From Pelomyxa schiedti (lineage: Eukaryota > Evosea > Pelobiontida > Pelomyxidae), in assembly GCA_020536535.1 (NCBI GenBank), contig JAHLWZ010000762.1:1-58770 (forward strand): a DNA stretch of 58,770 bases, in the 5' to 3' direction. Every line of letters begins with the position of its first letter. Positions within the stretch are counted from its first letter, which is position 1. Position numbers and translations under genes: made by a program. Positions 22,884 to 33,915 of this stretch are shown here, one piece after another. Below the pieces are notes generated by a model. It had not been told where the DNA came from. It did no database searches and saw only the letters and a program-made list of their open reading frames with translations.

Positions 22884-22985
22884 GCCATTCCCTAGCACAA
22901 TAAAACACCACCTTTTTTGTTTGAAGAAAACCACAAAAAAAAACGCACAAAAAAAGGTGGTGTCTCTCTTGTGCTAGGAAATGGC
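22884..22985. repeat. long imperfect inverted repeat between divergent genes
   Basis: Left arm 22884-22918 (GCCATTCCCTAGCACAA, then CACCACCTTTTTT) and right arm about 22949-22985 (AAAAAAGGTGGTG, then TTGTGCTAGGAAATGGC) are reverse complements over about 36 bases with a few mismatches, around a 30-base A-rich centre. The right arm ends on the ATG of the ankyrin-kinase gene; the left arm carries a mirrored ATG. Confidence 0.85.
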
Positions 22986-25900
22986 TGCAATCATCAGAAT
23001 TGTGAGTGACATGATGAGCGGGTTCACCACAGCGTGCGCTACGGGGCAGCTCCAACGCATCGAGCTTCTCCTCACGTCGCCCAACACCTACTTCCACCCC
23101 GAGGAGATCTCCCGGGGCCTCGTTTCCGCCTGCCGCGAGGGCCACGTCCCCGTCGTCGCCCGCCTCCTCCGCCTCCCCGCCGTCGGAGATCGGTCCGTTC
23201 CTTCGACCTACAGAGGCTTTCTCAGGCACTCCATAAACTACGCCGTACCCTGCGAGGGAACTGGAGGCACAGGCACAGGCACAGGCACAGACACAGGCAC
23301 AGTCTCCGGCACTACGCCGCTCGGCAGCTCCGCCGGACCAGACGAAGCAGTGGAAGGAGTGACCGCGGCGCCTCCTGCAGTAGAGACGGTGCTGGGGGCC
23401 GCCTGTCAGGGGGGCCGCGAGGAGGTGGTCAGGATGCTTCTGAGGGAGCCAGGGATCGAGGCTGGGGTGGGAACCCCGCTGTGCTTCGCGTGTCAGGGGG
23501 GACACTTGATAATAGTCAACATGCTTCTGGAGAAGCTGCTCGATTCCATCAGCACCGACGAGATAGGCAGAAGCCTGGTGGTAGCGTGCAAGAGTGGATT
23601 CTACGGAATCGTGGTGGCGCTGATGGGACTGAAGCCACCCCACATGAAGGTAAACTTGCTGTCCACTATGGTCGCCGGGGAGACTCCACTGTGCACAGCT
23701 TGCGGGGCCGGCGTCTTGGATGTTGTCAACTTGCTGCTGGAGGAAATGGGAAGCAACCCTGTTTACACCAGGGATATATCAGAAGCGTTTGTCATTGCGT
23801 GCAAGGGTGGCTACGTTGACATTGTCAACAAGTTTTTGAGCTTGCCACGGAACATGAGGCCTTCTCTCATACACACGTCGAAGCTGGATAGGACTGCCCT
23901 GAGTGCGGCGTGTGAGGCTGGGCACCGGGCAATCGTGGACTTGCTTCTAAGAGAAGACTTTGATGTCAACCTTGGAAACCCACTGTGGTACGCCTCAATG
24001 AACAATCACTTGGAAATTGTTAGGAGTTTGTTGAGGAATCCCACCATTACCGTGAACAAAATGCTAGAGAACAAAACGCCACTTGTCGTTGCCATTCTTC
24101 ACAATCAGATTGATAAAGACTTCCTTGTTGCCCGAGTGCTGATTTCACATTCTGGTTTGATTCCACCGCATTGCCAAGAAGCAGTTGTAAGAAAACTTAG
24201 GGGGCATAAAAAATTTTGTGAGCTCTTACAACTCGGTATGATCAAACAAATGAATAGTTGCTTCGAAATTAACGTGATGATACAGCAACCAGCATTGAGC
24301 TTGCAAATTTATTGTTGGATCGCCAACACCCAAGTTGAACTTTGTTTCCATTTGATTTTTCTCACAACTTTTTAGATTTTCAACCGGAAATAAGGAACAC
24401 AGGGAGAGAAAGTGACAGGGAAGAAATTCTCGAACTTAAGAAGAGTTCCACGCCCCTGTGTTTTTGAAAGTACTTACACCCTCCAAAGAGAATGCCGACC
24501 TGGAAGCGCGAATCACAAGAATTCAGGAAGAAAGGGCATCGGACTTGGCAGAAAGCAAACTCAACCAACAGATATCTTATGAAATCCAAAATTGTATGTA
24601 TCACTCACTAGCCAACCCTTAGTGAAATTACTGTGTCAACCATCTATCAGATACCGATCACGTGCTGGCACATGTCTCAGGAGGCTCGTGGTGCAATGTA
24701 CTTCCTGACGGCAGTTGCAAGAAGGGCCAAATCAAAATTTGGTTTGAAGAGTCTCCCTCCTTTGATGAAATTGTGTGCTATTCTTGCCCTCTCGACATGG
24801 TACTTGTACTTCTCTCTGTGATTTTTTTAATTATCTCTCCCAAAGGCTGCCAAGATCATCGTCACAAGAAAGTTTGGTTTTGACACCAAAGAACTAGTCG
24901 TCACGGCGGTTGGAGCAGACAACTCATCAGAAGAACTGTTGACGGACACGAACAGAACTCTGACAGACCTTCAGCAAGGCAGCAGTGGTGCTGATAAGGT
25001 TACACAGATTAAAGTCAGAATAACTTCCCTGGTGAGATTCCAAGAGAGCGACCTAAAGGTGGTGAGCACACTGGGGGTGGGGTCATATGGAACAGTTTTC
25101 AAGTGCCTCCACATCCCAACAAACACATATGTGGCAGTGAAGGCTCTTCACGAGGCTATCCGGTCTGAGTTCAACAACACCCGTTTTTGGGAGGAATTCG
25201 CGGTATTTTTGTCCACCTTCCTCCCCAAAGCTTTTGAAACTAATGCAATTCAATTCAATCACCAGATTCATTCTCGAATGAGACACCCGAACATCGTGAG
25301 ATGCCTTGGGACATGCGTTACCATCACTGGTGGACCCTGGATCGTCTCCGAACTCATGGAAATGAACCTTCGGCAGCTCCTTCAGCGGGTTTGTTATGAT
25401 CGTTCTCTATTCCTCGAGATAATTGCAAACAGAGAAGTTTGAGCTTTCAGGAAGTCATTGCACTCTCGTTGGGAATTTGCAGAGGTGTGGCCGCACTTCA
25501 CAAGTATTGTTTAACCCAATTTTACTTGGATGATGTTAATCAGGAGGAATATCATACATCGCGACTTGAGCAGCAACAATGTTCTCCTGGATTCTCATGG
25601 GATTCCAAAGATAACCGACTTTGGTTTTCAACACTCCATTTTCCGATTACTTCATGACAGTGTTCATTGAACAGGTGTGTCACGTGTTATCAGAAGTGTG
25701 CTTGTTTCAACTTTTTCCATTGCCGGTACACCCATTTATGTGGCTCCGCAGATGCACACTCGTCACTATGGAATCCAAGGTATGTTCTCACCTTTTTTGT
25801 TGTGCCATTTATCCCCATCATTTCGCACAGGAGATATGTGGGAAATTGCAGTTTTACTGAGTGAGATGCTGAATGGAACAATAACAGTAGGACACCCAGG

Positions 25901-26479
25901 AAGTGCAGAACAAATAACCAACTTTATGCGAGAACTGAGGGACTCACTCTCTCCCCTTGACTTTGCCGGTTAGTTTCTTCCTTCCATCACCTGTGAACGG
26001 ACGAGCCGAACATACACACACATACACACAGAAGTGAATCGGCTTTGCAAGGAAACCGAAGGTGGGAATATTCCCATTGCAGAGTGCCTCATACGGCGGA
26101 ACACGATGCTGGAGGCACTCAAATGTGAGCCCAAGTTTGCCAATATCCACCCGACTTGTGTACGGTGCTTCTGCCTCGTCGTCGAGTCCTGCCTCTCCAT
26201 TCTCGGTTTGTTTCCTCCCTGCCACGTGGCACCTTCACAATCTCGCCTGTTAATGTTCCATTCAGTTCACTCACCTCAAACTTACACACAGAGAGCAACC
26301 GACCGTCGTCCCGTGCAATTGAGAAGGAGATTATGACGTGTGCACAACTCGCGTTTGGATCGTGGTCTGACGACGACGATCACGTGGAATCTTGCGTTAG
26401 CCACTGCCTTGCCGCAATGGTCGCATCGTCATTCCCCCCTTCTTCTCACTACGGCACCACAACCTTGTCATCGTCATAA
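22981..26479 (+). CDS. ankyrin-repeat TKL-like protein kinase
   Basis: The ATG at 22981 begins about eight ankyrin repeats (TPLCFACQGGHLIIVNMLL, ALSAACEAGHRAIVDLLL). A phase-1 intron 24236-24375 (GTATGA...TTTTTAG) joins ELLQL to DFQPEIRN, a coiled coil, followed by a beta-rich module (QIKIWFEESPSFDEIV) and a kinase: GVGSYGTVFK, VAVKAL, RMRHPNIVRCLG, then with introns 25504-25543 and 25624-25674 removed, NIIHRDLSSNNVLL and ITDFGVSR, then GTPIYVAPQ. Apparent stops at 25518-25670 fall inside these introns. The kinase has all catalytic residues and resembles the tyrosine kinase-like group. The last exon ends in Ser at TAA 26477. Nearest relatives here are the truncated gene at 7.8 kb and the partial gene at the right edge. 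Joining the ankyrin and kinase parts into one gene is my inference from splice phase. Confidence 0.75.
23262..23303 (+). repeat. (AGGCAC)n microsatellite within ankyrin gene
   Basis: Hexanucleotide repeat coding alternating Gly-Thr, in a linker between the first and second ankyrin groups. Confidence 0.85.
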
Positions 26480-26785
26480 TCACACAACTGCTTTCGGTAG
26501 TCCACAAGATCCTGTGGCCGATACCCTAAGGCCACTGGGTAACGACACATTTCAACTGTGTGGTGTCGACACGACGCCCGCCGAGTTCTCAGCCTGAATG
26601 GTGAACAGGGTGGGGCCCACTGTCAGGTCCCTGATTTTGAGACCTGGTAAGTAGATTTCTTGTGTTTTTTTTTGGGTGGACTTAGTTTTTGAGCCCCAAT
26701 TTTGAACTTTGGCAAAAAGAACAACTGATCACCAGCTTCAAAAAACAGGTGGAAAACACAACTCTGGTGATTCACCAAAATGCCT

Positions 26786-29126
26786 TCAATGGAAGAAAAT
26801 GTTGCTGCAGAAGTCATGGATTTGGTTGAGTGAGAGTCCATATTCACGCATTGTGAAGAGTGCAATGTGTGGTGACATTACCACAAACTGCATAAAATGC
26901 TCCTGTATCATGGTGGCATCAATGCTTGGATATTTTCTCAGAAGTATCTTCCACGCTGCAAGGTTCATATCACTGGGGGCATACACCTTTGGCAGGAAGC
27001 CTTTGGCCATTTCAATAATCTGAATGACGCATGGGTTTGCTGTTGTTAAGAGGGGAAAGGAAAGATACATCAGCAAGAGGGATGTCAAAGGAGTCAAGGA
27101 GCCACTTTGCACACCTGCTTTTCCCCAGGTTCAGCAGGGTGAGGAGTAGTTTGTTGTTCTCAAGCTTGATGTGGTTGTACTGCAGATTGAACCTTGAAAT
27201 CACCCACTTGATAGCCTTGCTGGAGGATAAATAGTAACTACTTGATATCAGGCACTTGCCCACGAAGTCTGGGGTTAACAATGATGAGGAACCAAATGAT
27301 GACATGAACCTCTCCTTGAATTGGAAATTAGACAGGAAGGAGTCAAAGGCATCTGAAACAGACAGAGCATCTCCCTGTAGGTTAAAACCAGGAAACATAT
27401 CCAGTAACAAAAATGCAGAATTCAAGTGTGCACAGTGCAGTGCTCTTGTGAATGCAACATGAATAGATTTTTCACTGATCCTAAAAGGCTGTGAGAGGTG
27501 TTGAATGAGCCACTTCAAGCCTGAAACGTTGTTGGACCCACTGACTCCCTCTAAATACTTGAATATTCCAACCAACATCCTTCCAGCAGCCACAGGGTCA
27601 GAGTTGACAACATCCATCACGTGGAATCTTTCCTGCAACCATTCAGCAATCTCTGTGTTGTTCCAGACAAGTGCCTGTGTCATAGATTTGATGAGGTCAT
27701 CTTGTGTGAGTGTGACTCTTGTTGAAACCCACTTTGCAAGTGATGACCCTCGTTCCATTTGAATGGAGCATGCCGAGACAAACGTTGATGGGGTTGGTTT
27801 AAAGTCTGGCCTCTCGGTGACGAGCCACTCTGCAAGTGATACATCCCCAACGTTCTCAAAGACTATACCCCAGGTTGATTGCAGGATACTGTGAGTATCG
27901 GCTGGTAGCTTTGACAGGACCCACTTCACAACCTCAACAGTTCTGGCGTCACACAGAAGAGACTCACAAACTTCACCATCAACGCAGAATTCACAGTCGT
28001 CTGCAGTGCTATGGGTGTTCTTCACCAGGAGACCCATAATAAGGTACCTGTCAACGACTGTGGACACTTGGAGTTTTTCAACACACCATTTGAAATTGCA
28101 AGGAGCTTCACCCATTGCGCACCGTTCAGCAATCTCCACAAGTTCAGATTGGGGTAGACGCTTCACCAAGTCGAACTCATCCAAAAGCCAGTTGACTGCT
28201 TCCATCCTCCCATGATACAGTGAGAAACGCAGGGGTTGGCGCAAAGCCCAAGGTGCCTCATCCCACCCAATCCTGAGTGCAGACAGCAACCACTTCACAG
28301 CACCAACATCGACTCCCCCACATCCATTAACCATCGCCTTCAAGTCATTCACTGATGATTTGATGTGCTCTCTCACTCTTTCCCTGAACTGACCTCTTTT
28401 TGCCTCTTTCTCTGACGAGCTGAAACAGCCAGAATCGGCAGTCCCATCACCAGTTCCGACTTGCCAATAACATGCCCTGCACCACCTCTCAATACGGCGC
28501 CCATCCCACAGCAATGGCAACGTGCCCACAACAGCAGCAGCAGAAGAAGAAGAAGACTCAGAGGCAGCACTCGCACCGCAGTCACCATCGCCAAGCAAGG
28601 CACGAGCGTGTTTCACGTGGCCACCGCAGCACAACCCAACAAGCACTGCCGTCACCTCCTTCACCACAACTTCACAGTAATCCAAAGTAGCAGAGTCATT
28701 AGAATCCCCACGTCGCGGAACACCCAGAGGAATCCCGGGCGCCTCTCCTCCCGTAATAATAATCCCGCCGCCGGCGCGGCCGCCGCCACGTTCCGGGAGC
28801 CTGTGCCTGTTGGCCGCGATCCAGGCCACGCACGAGGGGCTTGGCACCGCCGCGGCGCTGCGCAGGGCCGCGTACGAGCCGCCGGCGGCGTCGGCGAGGG
28901 AGAGCACGCGGGAGCACACGAGGGGCACCAGGGGGAACACGGCCTCCGCCGCGGCCAGCAGCGACCCGTGGCAGCGCCAGCGCCCAGCCCCGTCGTCGTC
29001 GTACTTGGGGCGGCCCCCCACAGAGTCCAGCTCCTCGTCGAGGAGCCCGCGGGACACCGCGCAGTCCCACACGAGTCGCGACACCCTCACTGCCGCCTCC
29101 ATCCCTCGAGCACGAGCCTTGTTCAT
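26786..29126 (-). CDS. WLxxxF-type helical repeat protein (ankyrin-like), minus-strand copy
   Basis: Paralogue of the gene at 12.6 kb, on the opposite strand. ATG at 29126 (MNKARARGMEAAV) or 29102 (MEAAVRVSRLVWD); the latter matches the other copy better. One intron, 27020-27068 (GTATCT...CATTCAG, phase 0), joins SFDIPLAD to IIEMAKGFLPKV, after which the frame runs to a stop at 26786. Repeats include LAEWLVTERPDFK, IAEWLQERFHV and AIKWVISRFNL. N-terminal 150 residues are very GC-rich and Gly/Ala-rich. No transmembrane segment. Lies directly downstream of the minus-strand SAM-caspase gene, the same arrangement as on the plus strand, which suggests the two genes travel together. Confidence 0.75.
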
Positions 29127-29351
29127 TTCGATGAAAAAAGTGTAAAATTTTACACCAACCAAGCAATGCTGAATCACACAACAGGAATCTCAGAGCTGAC
29201 ACTCATTCCATGCAGGCATCATGAAGAGCCTCCTCATTTCAAAATTGAAAATTGTTTCCTTGGGTGGGAAGCTACACAAAAAGAGAATAAGGAGGTTTCA
29301 ATTTCATGTATTTATTTCAGTTTGCCACACTGAATGAGTAAATAATTCACC

Positions 29352-32287
29352 TTAGAACAGAGCGAAACGGGCACCAACACTCTTTGATAGCCAAGGGGAC
29401 TGTTCACCATTGGACTGTGACTGCACCATCAAAATGGTGTCATCAACAATGTCCCCAAATGGTGTCCCTGGTTGTGCCCTCTCTGCAACTTTTTGTGTCG
29501 TTACGTTTTTGTTTTTTTTTTTTTTGCTGGGTGAAGCGTGGAACATGGATACCTTCAAGGAAACAGCCAGTAAAGAATCCATTGTTCTTGTGGTTTGACA
29601 ACTTGCATGCATCCAGTGTTGTCTTTCCTGTAATGGACAAAATTAGTTACAGTAGGAAAAATTAGGGAACAAAATTTCGAAAAAACCTGGGCTTGTTGGG
29701 TAAATTACAATGCATCCTTCTGGAAAATCCTCTTTAGTCATTGACGACGACTGTGTGGAGCCAAATCCACGTGTCTGAGGTTATGAAAAGTGTTAAATCA
29801 GAGCCCAGAGGGGATGCGTTGTAGCAAGAATTGTTTGTTGTGCAAAACAAAAAGAAATATAAATTAGCACCCGGAACTCATCCCGGTCGTCCTTATCCGA
29901 CTGCCGGCAGGCGTCAAGGATCCCAATGGTGAGGTCAGAGTGTCCCTTGATTTCATCTAACACACTACCAAGCATCGGGGCTGTGTACTTCATGACGCCA
30001 AAGTTGGTTTCAGTGAAAGCCACCTCATCTGATGTCATGAGCAGGAAGTTGTGCCCTTTGATTTGCCTGCCATGCCCTGCAAAGTAAAAAATGCTCGCGA
30101 CCTGCATTTTGTTGTTGAGTTGTCGCTTTGTGAAATGTAAATGCCTGGGACCTTGTTTCTTCCCTTCCGTTGCCCTTTCAAGGTTGATTTGAACTTTTCC
30201 AGTTTGCTAGCAAAATCCAGGATGTTTGAGATATTAACGTGACACACAACTTCAAACTTGCATGTGGTCCTCAAGAACTGGTAAAAAAATTAAAGTGGTG
30301 TGAGCAAAAATTTGAGTAATCTGGGGGGATAGGTAACCAGAGAAACACTTTCTGCGTCATTGATGGCATTCTTGAGGGGAAGCTGACCATATGCTTCATT
30401 TCCAATAACAAACGCAAAGCATTTGTAATTCAGCTCGGGACTAGAAAGAGTTGGGCATCCTGTAAAATGAAAATAGCACATTATGATAGAAGTTTGCAAC
30501 AGCAATTAAATGCAGGTACTGGCTTTTCTTTCCAATGTCTCAAGTTGTGCCTGCAAGTCTTTGATCAACACAGACCGACTACGTTTTGTTTTCAGTATGT
30601 GAACTCAGTGCTTGATAAAAGAGAGAAGGGGTGTTTGATGCACAAAACTGTGATGAAAGAGAGCATCGTGGTCGCTGCTGCTGTTGGCTGGCAAGATGAG
30701 ATCTAACCTCTTCTACAATGAATTCTGCATCACCAACAACAATCCCAAGGTTACAGAGTTGCTGCACTGTGTAATTGGCAAGTGTCCTCCCACGTATTTT
30801 ATTTGATCGGATAACATTGAGGCAACCATCATCCACACCAACAACTCCAAGCCACAGGCACAATTGATCCACGTTGGCTGCTAAAAGAGAAAATGCTGGT
30901 GGTTGTGATGAATCATGTGGCACGTTCCCTGGGAAAGCTTCTGCTTCTGTATTTGTTGAAGGGTGTGGCACAATGTTCTCTGATTTTGATGTCAAATCCA
31001 CCAGGGTTTTTGGGGATGGCGGTAATGAAGGTGAGTCTGGTGCAGCTTGAACTGATGCTGAAAGGGGGTTGGTAGGTATGGTTTCTGGTTGTATCCCTGT
31101 GGGAATTTGAGTTGAACTTACAAGGGGCTGGTTAAGTGCTGGTGGTTCTGGGGGTAAATTTGGTGGCTTGGGAGTTCCAATGGAAGCAGTAGTTCCAAGG
31201 GAGGTGGCATTCAAAGAAGCAGGGCTTTGGGATATTGAATCCTTGTCATCTTGGAGACCCAGAGCAAGGGACACATAAAAGGCTTCAATTATATCAAGGA
31301 ACGTGTCCCGGACCTCTTCATACCGCTCACACCTGTCGCCTACCGGAATTTCCTCCTTGTCAAGTGCAGGGATCCATGCCAATCCCAATTCCTCAAAGTT
31401 CACTGAGTCACGCGGAACTGGGGCTCCGTTGGAGCCAAGCACCGTACCGATATCCGGCAGGTAGGTGGACATATGGCCTCTGACCCTGCTGCGTCGTGTG
31501 GGTGTGAGACCACAGTGCCCCGCTCCCCAGGGAGTGCTCGGCAGAGAGTGTGAGCAAAGAACGCAAAGAACCAGGCAGGGACCCCCCATTGCGGCGCGGA
31601 GCCCCAGGGCATGGTGATGTGCCCGGAACGAAAGTTAGGCACTCCCGCGGGGTCTGGCATCATCGCGGCCAGCCGGCGTAGGACGTAGTGCATCCATTCC
31701 GCGTACGAATGGTCGCTCGCGATGTCCGCCACGCGCGTAAACTCGGCCGTCACGCACTCGGGGTCTATCGTGAAGCAGTCCTCGTTGTGGATTTCCAAAC
31801 CCACAAAAACGACCATGAGGGGCACGCCCACCGAGGAGGGGAGTGGGTGCTTTAACGAGATTGCCGACCTGGCGCAGTCGTAAGTGGCCTGGTCGCCCTT
31901 GGCAACTACCGCGATGGCAAAGTCGAACACCCCGCCTCCTGGTGGAGGTAATACGCCAGAGGCACAGCCGTAAGACGACGAGGAGGAAGAGGAAGAGGAA
32001 GAGGAAGAGGAAGAGGAAGAGGAAGAGGAAGAGGAAGAGGAAGAGGAAGAGGAAGAGGACGGAGGGCGAACGAGGTGCCTGTGGATCAAGGGTACGCCGC
32101 AGGACCGGAGCAGGAGCTCGGCCACCAGGGCGTATGGCGCCACACGTGGGGCGAAGCATAGACAGCAACGGTCGGTTGCAGACACCTTCGGGCGCTGTGG
32201 CTGCGGCGCGGCCTGCCGCGAGGCTCCCCGCGTGCTTGTTTCGTTACCCGTTTTTGTTTCCCTTTGAATGTTGGGAGATTCAGGCAC
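29352..32287 (-). CDS. SAM domain plus caspase-like peptidase (C14), minus-strand copy
   Basis: The more complete caspase copy. N-terminal part (about 32200-31450) has an unknown alpha/beta module (VFDFAIAVVAKGDQAT, VPLMVVFVGLE) interrupted by a polyserine tract; then PVPRDSVNFEELGLAW, a Pro/Ser/Thr linker, a SAM-like domain (NVDQLCLWLGVVGVDDGCL...VEEVRSHL, about 30900-30700), and the caspase in six or so exons: YKCFAFVIGNEAYGQ, TTCKFEVVCHVN, FYFAGHGRQIKG (His), TIGILDACRQSDKD (Cys), then after an intron TRGFGSTQSSSM, YPTSPG, FFTGCFLEG and GEQSPW...RFALF at TAA 29352. One unexplained base shift lies near 31450 (before TYLPDIGTV). No ATG was found upstream in the first frame, so the 5' end is uncertain. 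Probably a cytosolic death- or stress-related protease recruited through SAM. Confidence 0.75.
31978..32060. repeat. (GAGGAA)n purine tract, polyserine on the minus strand
   Basis: About 80 bases of GAGGAA hexamers. Read on the minus strand it codes for some 27 serines inserted in the N-terminal module of the SAM-caspase gene. The plus-strand copy at 9.7 kb lacks this part altogether. Confidence 0.9.
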
Positions 32288-32380
32288 CTAGAACTGATTC
32301 CAGTGCCTTCTCCAGCGGTCACTAAGAAAACACCCCTTGGCAGCACCGTGGCTTGCTTATTTTTATTGTTTCTGTTTCAC

Positions 32381-32427
32381 CGGCCGTCAGCACCCACAAT
32401 GAAAAACGATGGCTTGTAGATAAACAG
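32381..32427 (+). repeat. dispersed repeat core, copy 3 (inverted)
   Basis: CGGCCGTCAGCACCCACAAT followed by GAAAAACGATGG and TAGATAAACA. Nearly identical to copy 2 at its left end. In this copy the plus-strand text runs on into the fragment at 32449. Confidence 0.65.
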
Positions 32428-32448
32428 TCTTGTGAATCACGTTATGCG

Positions 32449-32735
32449 ATGATGCAGTACAACGACAACTCTCACTACCCACTTACACTCCAACGGGTAT
32501 TGGACGCACGATCACAATTCATTGCATTGGCATGCGGGGCCACCCCCGCAGTCGCGGCCGCGACGCCGCCCGCACGGCTGCTCTCTGCCGCGCTCAGCGT
32601 GCTGGTCAACATCGAGGAGATCGGGCAAAAGTGGGTCGTCGCGTGCGGCCGCCACGTCGGGTTCCACGTCCAGGGCCGGGAGTTCTTCCCGCGGGGGAAC
32701 CCATGTGCCGTTGTCTTTGTTCGTGTGTCTCACAC
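32449..32735 (+). pseudogene. N-terminal fragment of the 4.4-kb hypothetical family
   Basis: An ATG at 32449 gives MMQYNDNSHYPLTL and then ARSQFIALACGATP, VLVNIEEIGQKWVVA, REFFPRGNPC. The ARxQxxALAxGA signature matches the start of the gene at 4402. After about 32735 the similarity ends and the opposite-strand gene begins to overlap. A truncated copy or a lone first exon. Confidence 0.45.
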
Positions 32736-32789
32736 GCTGGGTGTTGTGTGGCACCGGGTGCATTGGTTTGGGGGATCCGACGTGCTTTT

Positions 32790-33497
32790 TCAGTCTCTCA
32801 CCATTATTATTATAATAGATGGTGCCTTGCCGGCTTTGTAGCTGAGAGCCACCAATTTACATCCCCTCTCCCCTTTTATCTTCACCACACTCAACAGAAG
32901 CTTGTGGCTGCTGACACACTGGTCTAGAAGCCATCCATTGTGGTAGATCGTGCTGTTGTTTGTGGTGATGGTGCCACCATCCACCCAATTGAAGCCTTCT
33001 TCAATTGTGACTTGATTCCCATGTACCTTGAAATCATTACCTATTAATGGCAGGAATTCCGGAAAACTCACATGAATTTTGCGGGTGGAGCGGGTTCCTG
33101 TGGCACCTCTCATGTACGTTCCACCCAGGTCACTGGTGGTTTGGGTTCGGACCCAGAGAGACACCTCATTGAGATCGTGAGTGTTTCCTTGCACCATAGC
33201 AGCAATAGTAGACTTCCAAAGAAGCTCTTTATGTGTGCTCAGAGTGGTGTCCAATGGCCACCCACGAAATGATATGAGTCCTTGACGGATCGTAATTTTA
33301 GGGTCGCACTCTGTCAAGAGAGAGAAGTGCGGCCTCGTCAAATCTAGTGCAGGTGGTTCCTGGGATTCGCAGGAACCGCTGGTTATCTCCCGGATCCAGT
33401 ATGCAGCGTGAACACAATGCCTCACATGTTCAATTATTGAGTCATCACAACATGTTTTAGGCGTAGCAAAAGTCGCCAGGGTTTTTAATGCCGCCAT
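32790..33497 (-). CDS. hypothetical protein with a two-fold internal repeat, 235 aa
   Basis: Uninterrupted frame from an ATG at 33497 (MAALKTLATFATPKTC) to the stop at 32790. No known domain recognised. Two halves share a pattern: ITIRQG...FRGWPLDTTLSTHKELL and VTIEEG...HNGWLLDQCVSSHKLLL, that is xTIxxG, then GWxLDxxxSxHKxLL. The arrangement suggests a duplicated beta-rich module. No signal peptide or membrane segment. Overlap with the fragment on the other strand is small. Confidence 0.55.
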   Translation of the reverse strand: MAALKTLATFATPKTCCDDSIIEHVRHCVHAAYWIREITSGSCESQEPPALDLTRPHFSLLTECDPKITIRQGLISFRGWPLDTTLSTHKELLWKSTIAAMVQGNTHDLNEVSLWVRTQTTSDLGGTYMRGATGTRSTRKIHVSFPEFLPLIGNDFKVHGNQVTIEEGFNWVDGGTITTNNSTIYHNGWLLDQCVSSHKLLLSVVKIKGERGCKLVALSYKAGKAPSIIIIMVRD

Positions 33498-33915
33498 GAT
33501 GGAAGAATCTTTTTTTCGCTGAAACATCAACATTCTTGTTAGTGGTGGGGCAGTTGGAGCCAGGCCCCGGTGTGTCGGTTACCATGCAGTCACCTGTGTT
33601 GGTGTGCCACTATGTTGGGTGAATGCTGAGTACCATTATTGATGGCGGGTTTTGGTGAGAGTGCTCTACCACCTTTCTCCAACTTGGTGTTCTATGTAGC
33701 CGCTACATAGAACAGAAGGGATTTGACAAATATTTCAAATAGGCAATCCCGGTTGAATAAAATGAAAAATATTTTTTACTTTGGCCCTTTTCTGGAGGGG
33801 ATGCTGCACGCGTGGATGTTGATTTCCATCCTCGACGAAGTCCCCGTACGTGTACATTCATGAATTCAAATCATTATTGAAGGCAAAGAGAGGGACGAGT
33901 CATCGTAGCCACATC
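33498..33915. other. intergenic, divergent region
   Basis: About 420 bases between two divergent genes. It holds a small inverted repeat near 33695-33712 (TGTAGCCGCTACA) but no recognisable gene; presumably both upstream regions. Confidence 0.4.

Noticed and set aside
22981-23643. Long minus-strand ORF across the start of the ankyrin gene
   Set aside because: It is the shadow of GC-rich ankyrin coding sequence; its text is Cys/Ala-rich and lacks domain character. Only the part left of 22870 was kept, at low confidence.
25504-25674. Apparent stops suggesting the 24-kb kinase is a pseudogene
   Set aside because: Introns 25504-25543 and 25624-25674 remove them and yield NIIHRDLSSNN and ITDFGVSR in frame.
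28461-29333. Plus-strand 290-codon ORF
   Set aside because: It runs opposite the N-terminus of the minus-strand repeat-protein gene and reads as Arg/Pro/Ala-rich text, typical of an antisense shadow in GC-rich DNA.
31635-32168. Poly(Leu/Phe) minus-strand ORF as a membrane protein
   Set aside because: It is a frame-shifted reading of the same GAGGAA tract; the flanking text in that frame is not protein-like.
31843-32325. Plus-strand ORF with a long KRKRKR run
   Set aside because: It is the other strand of the GAGGAA tract that codes polyserine in the SAM-caspase gene.
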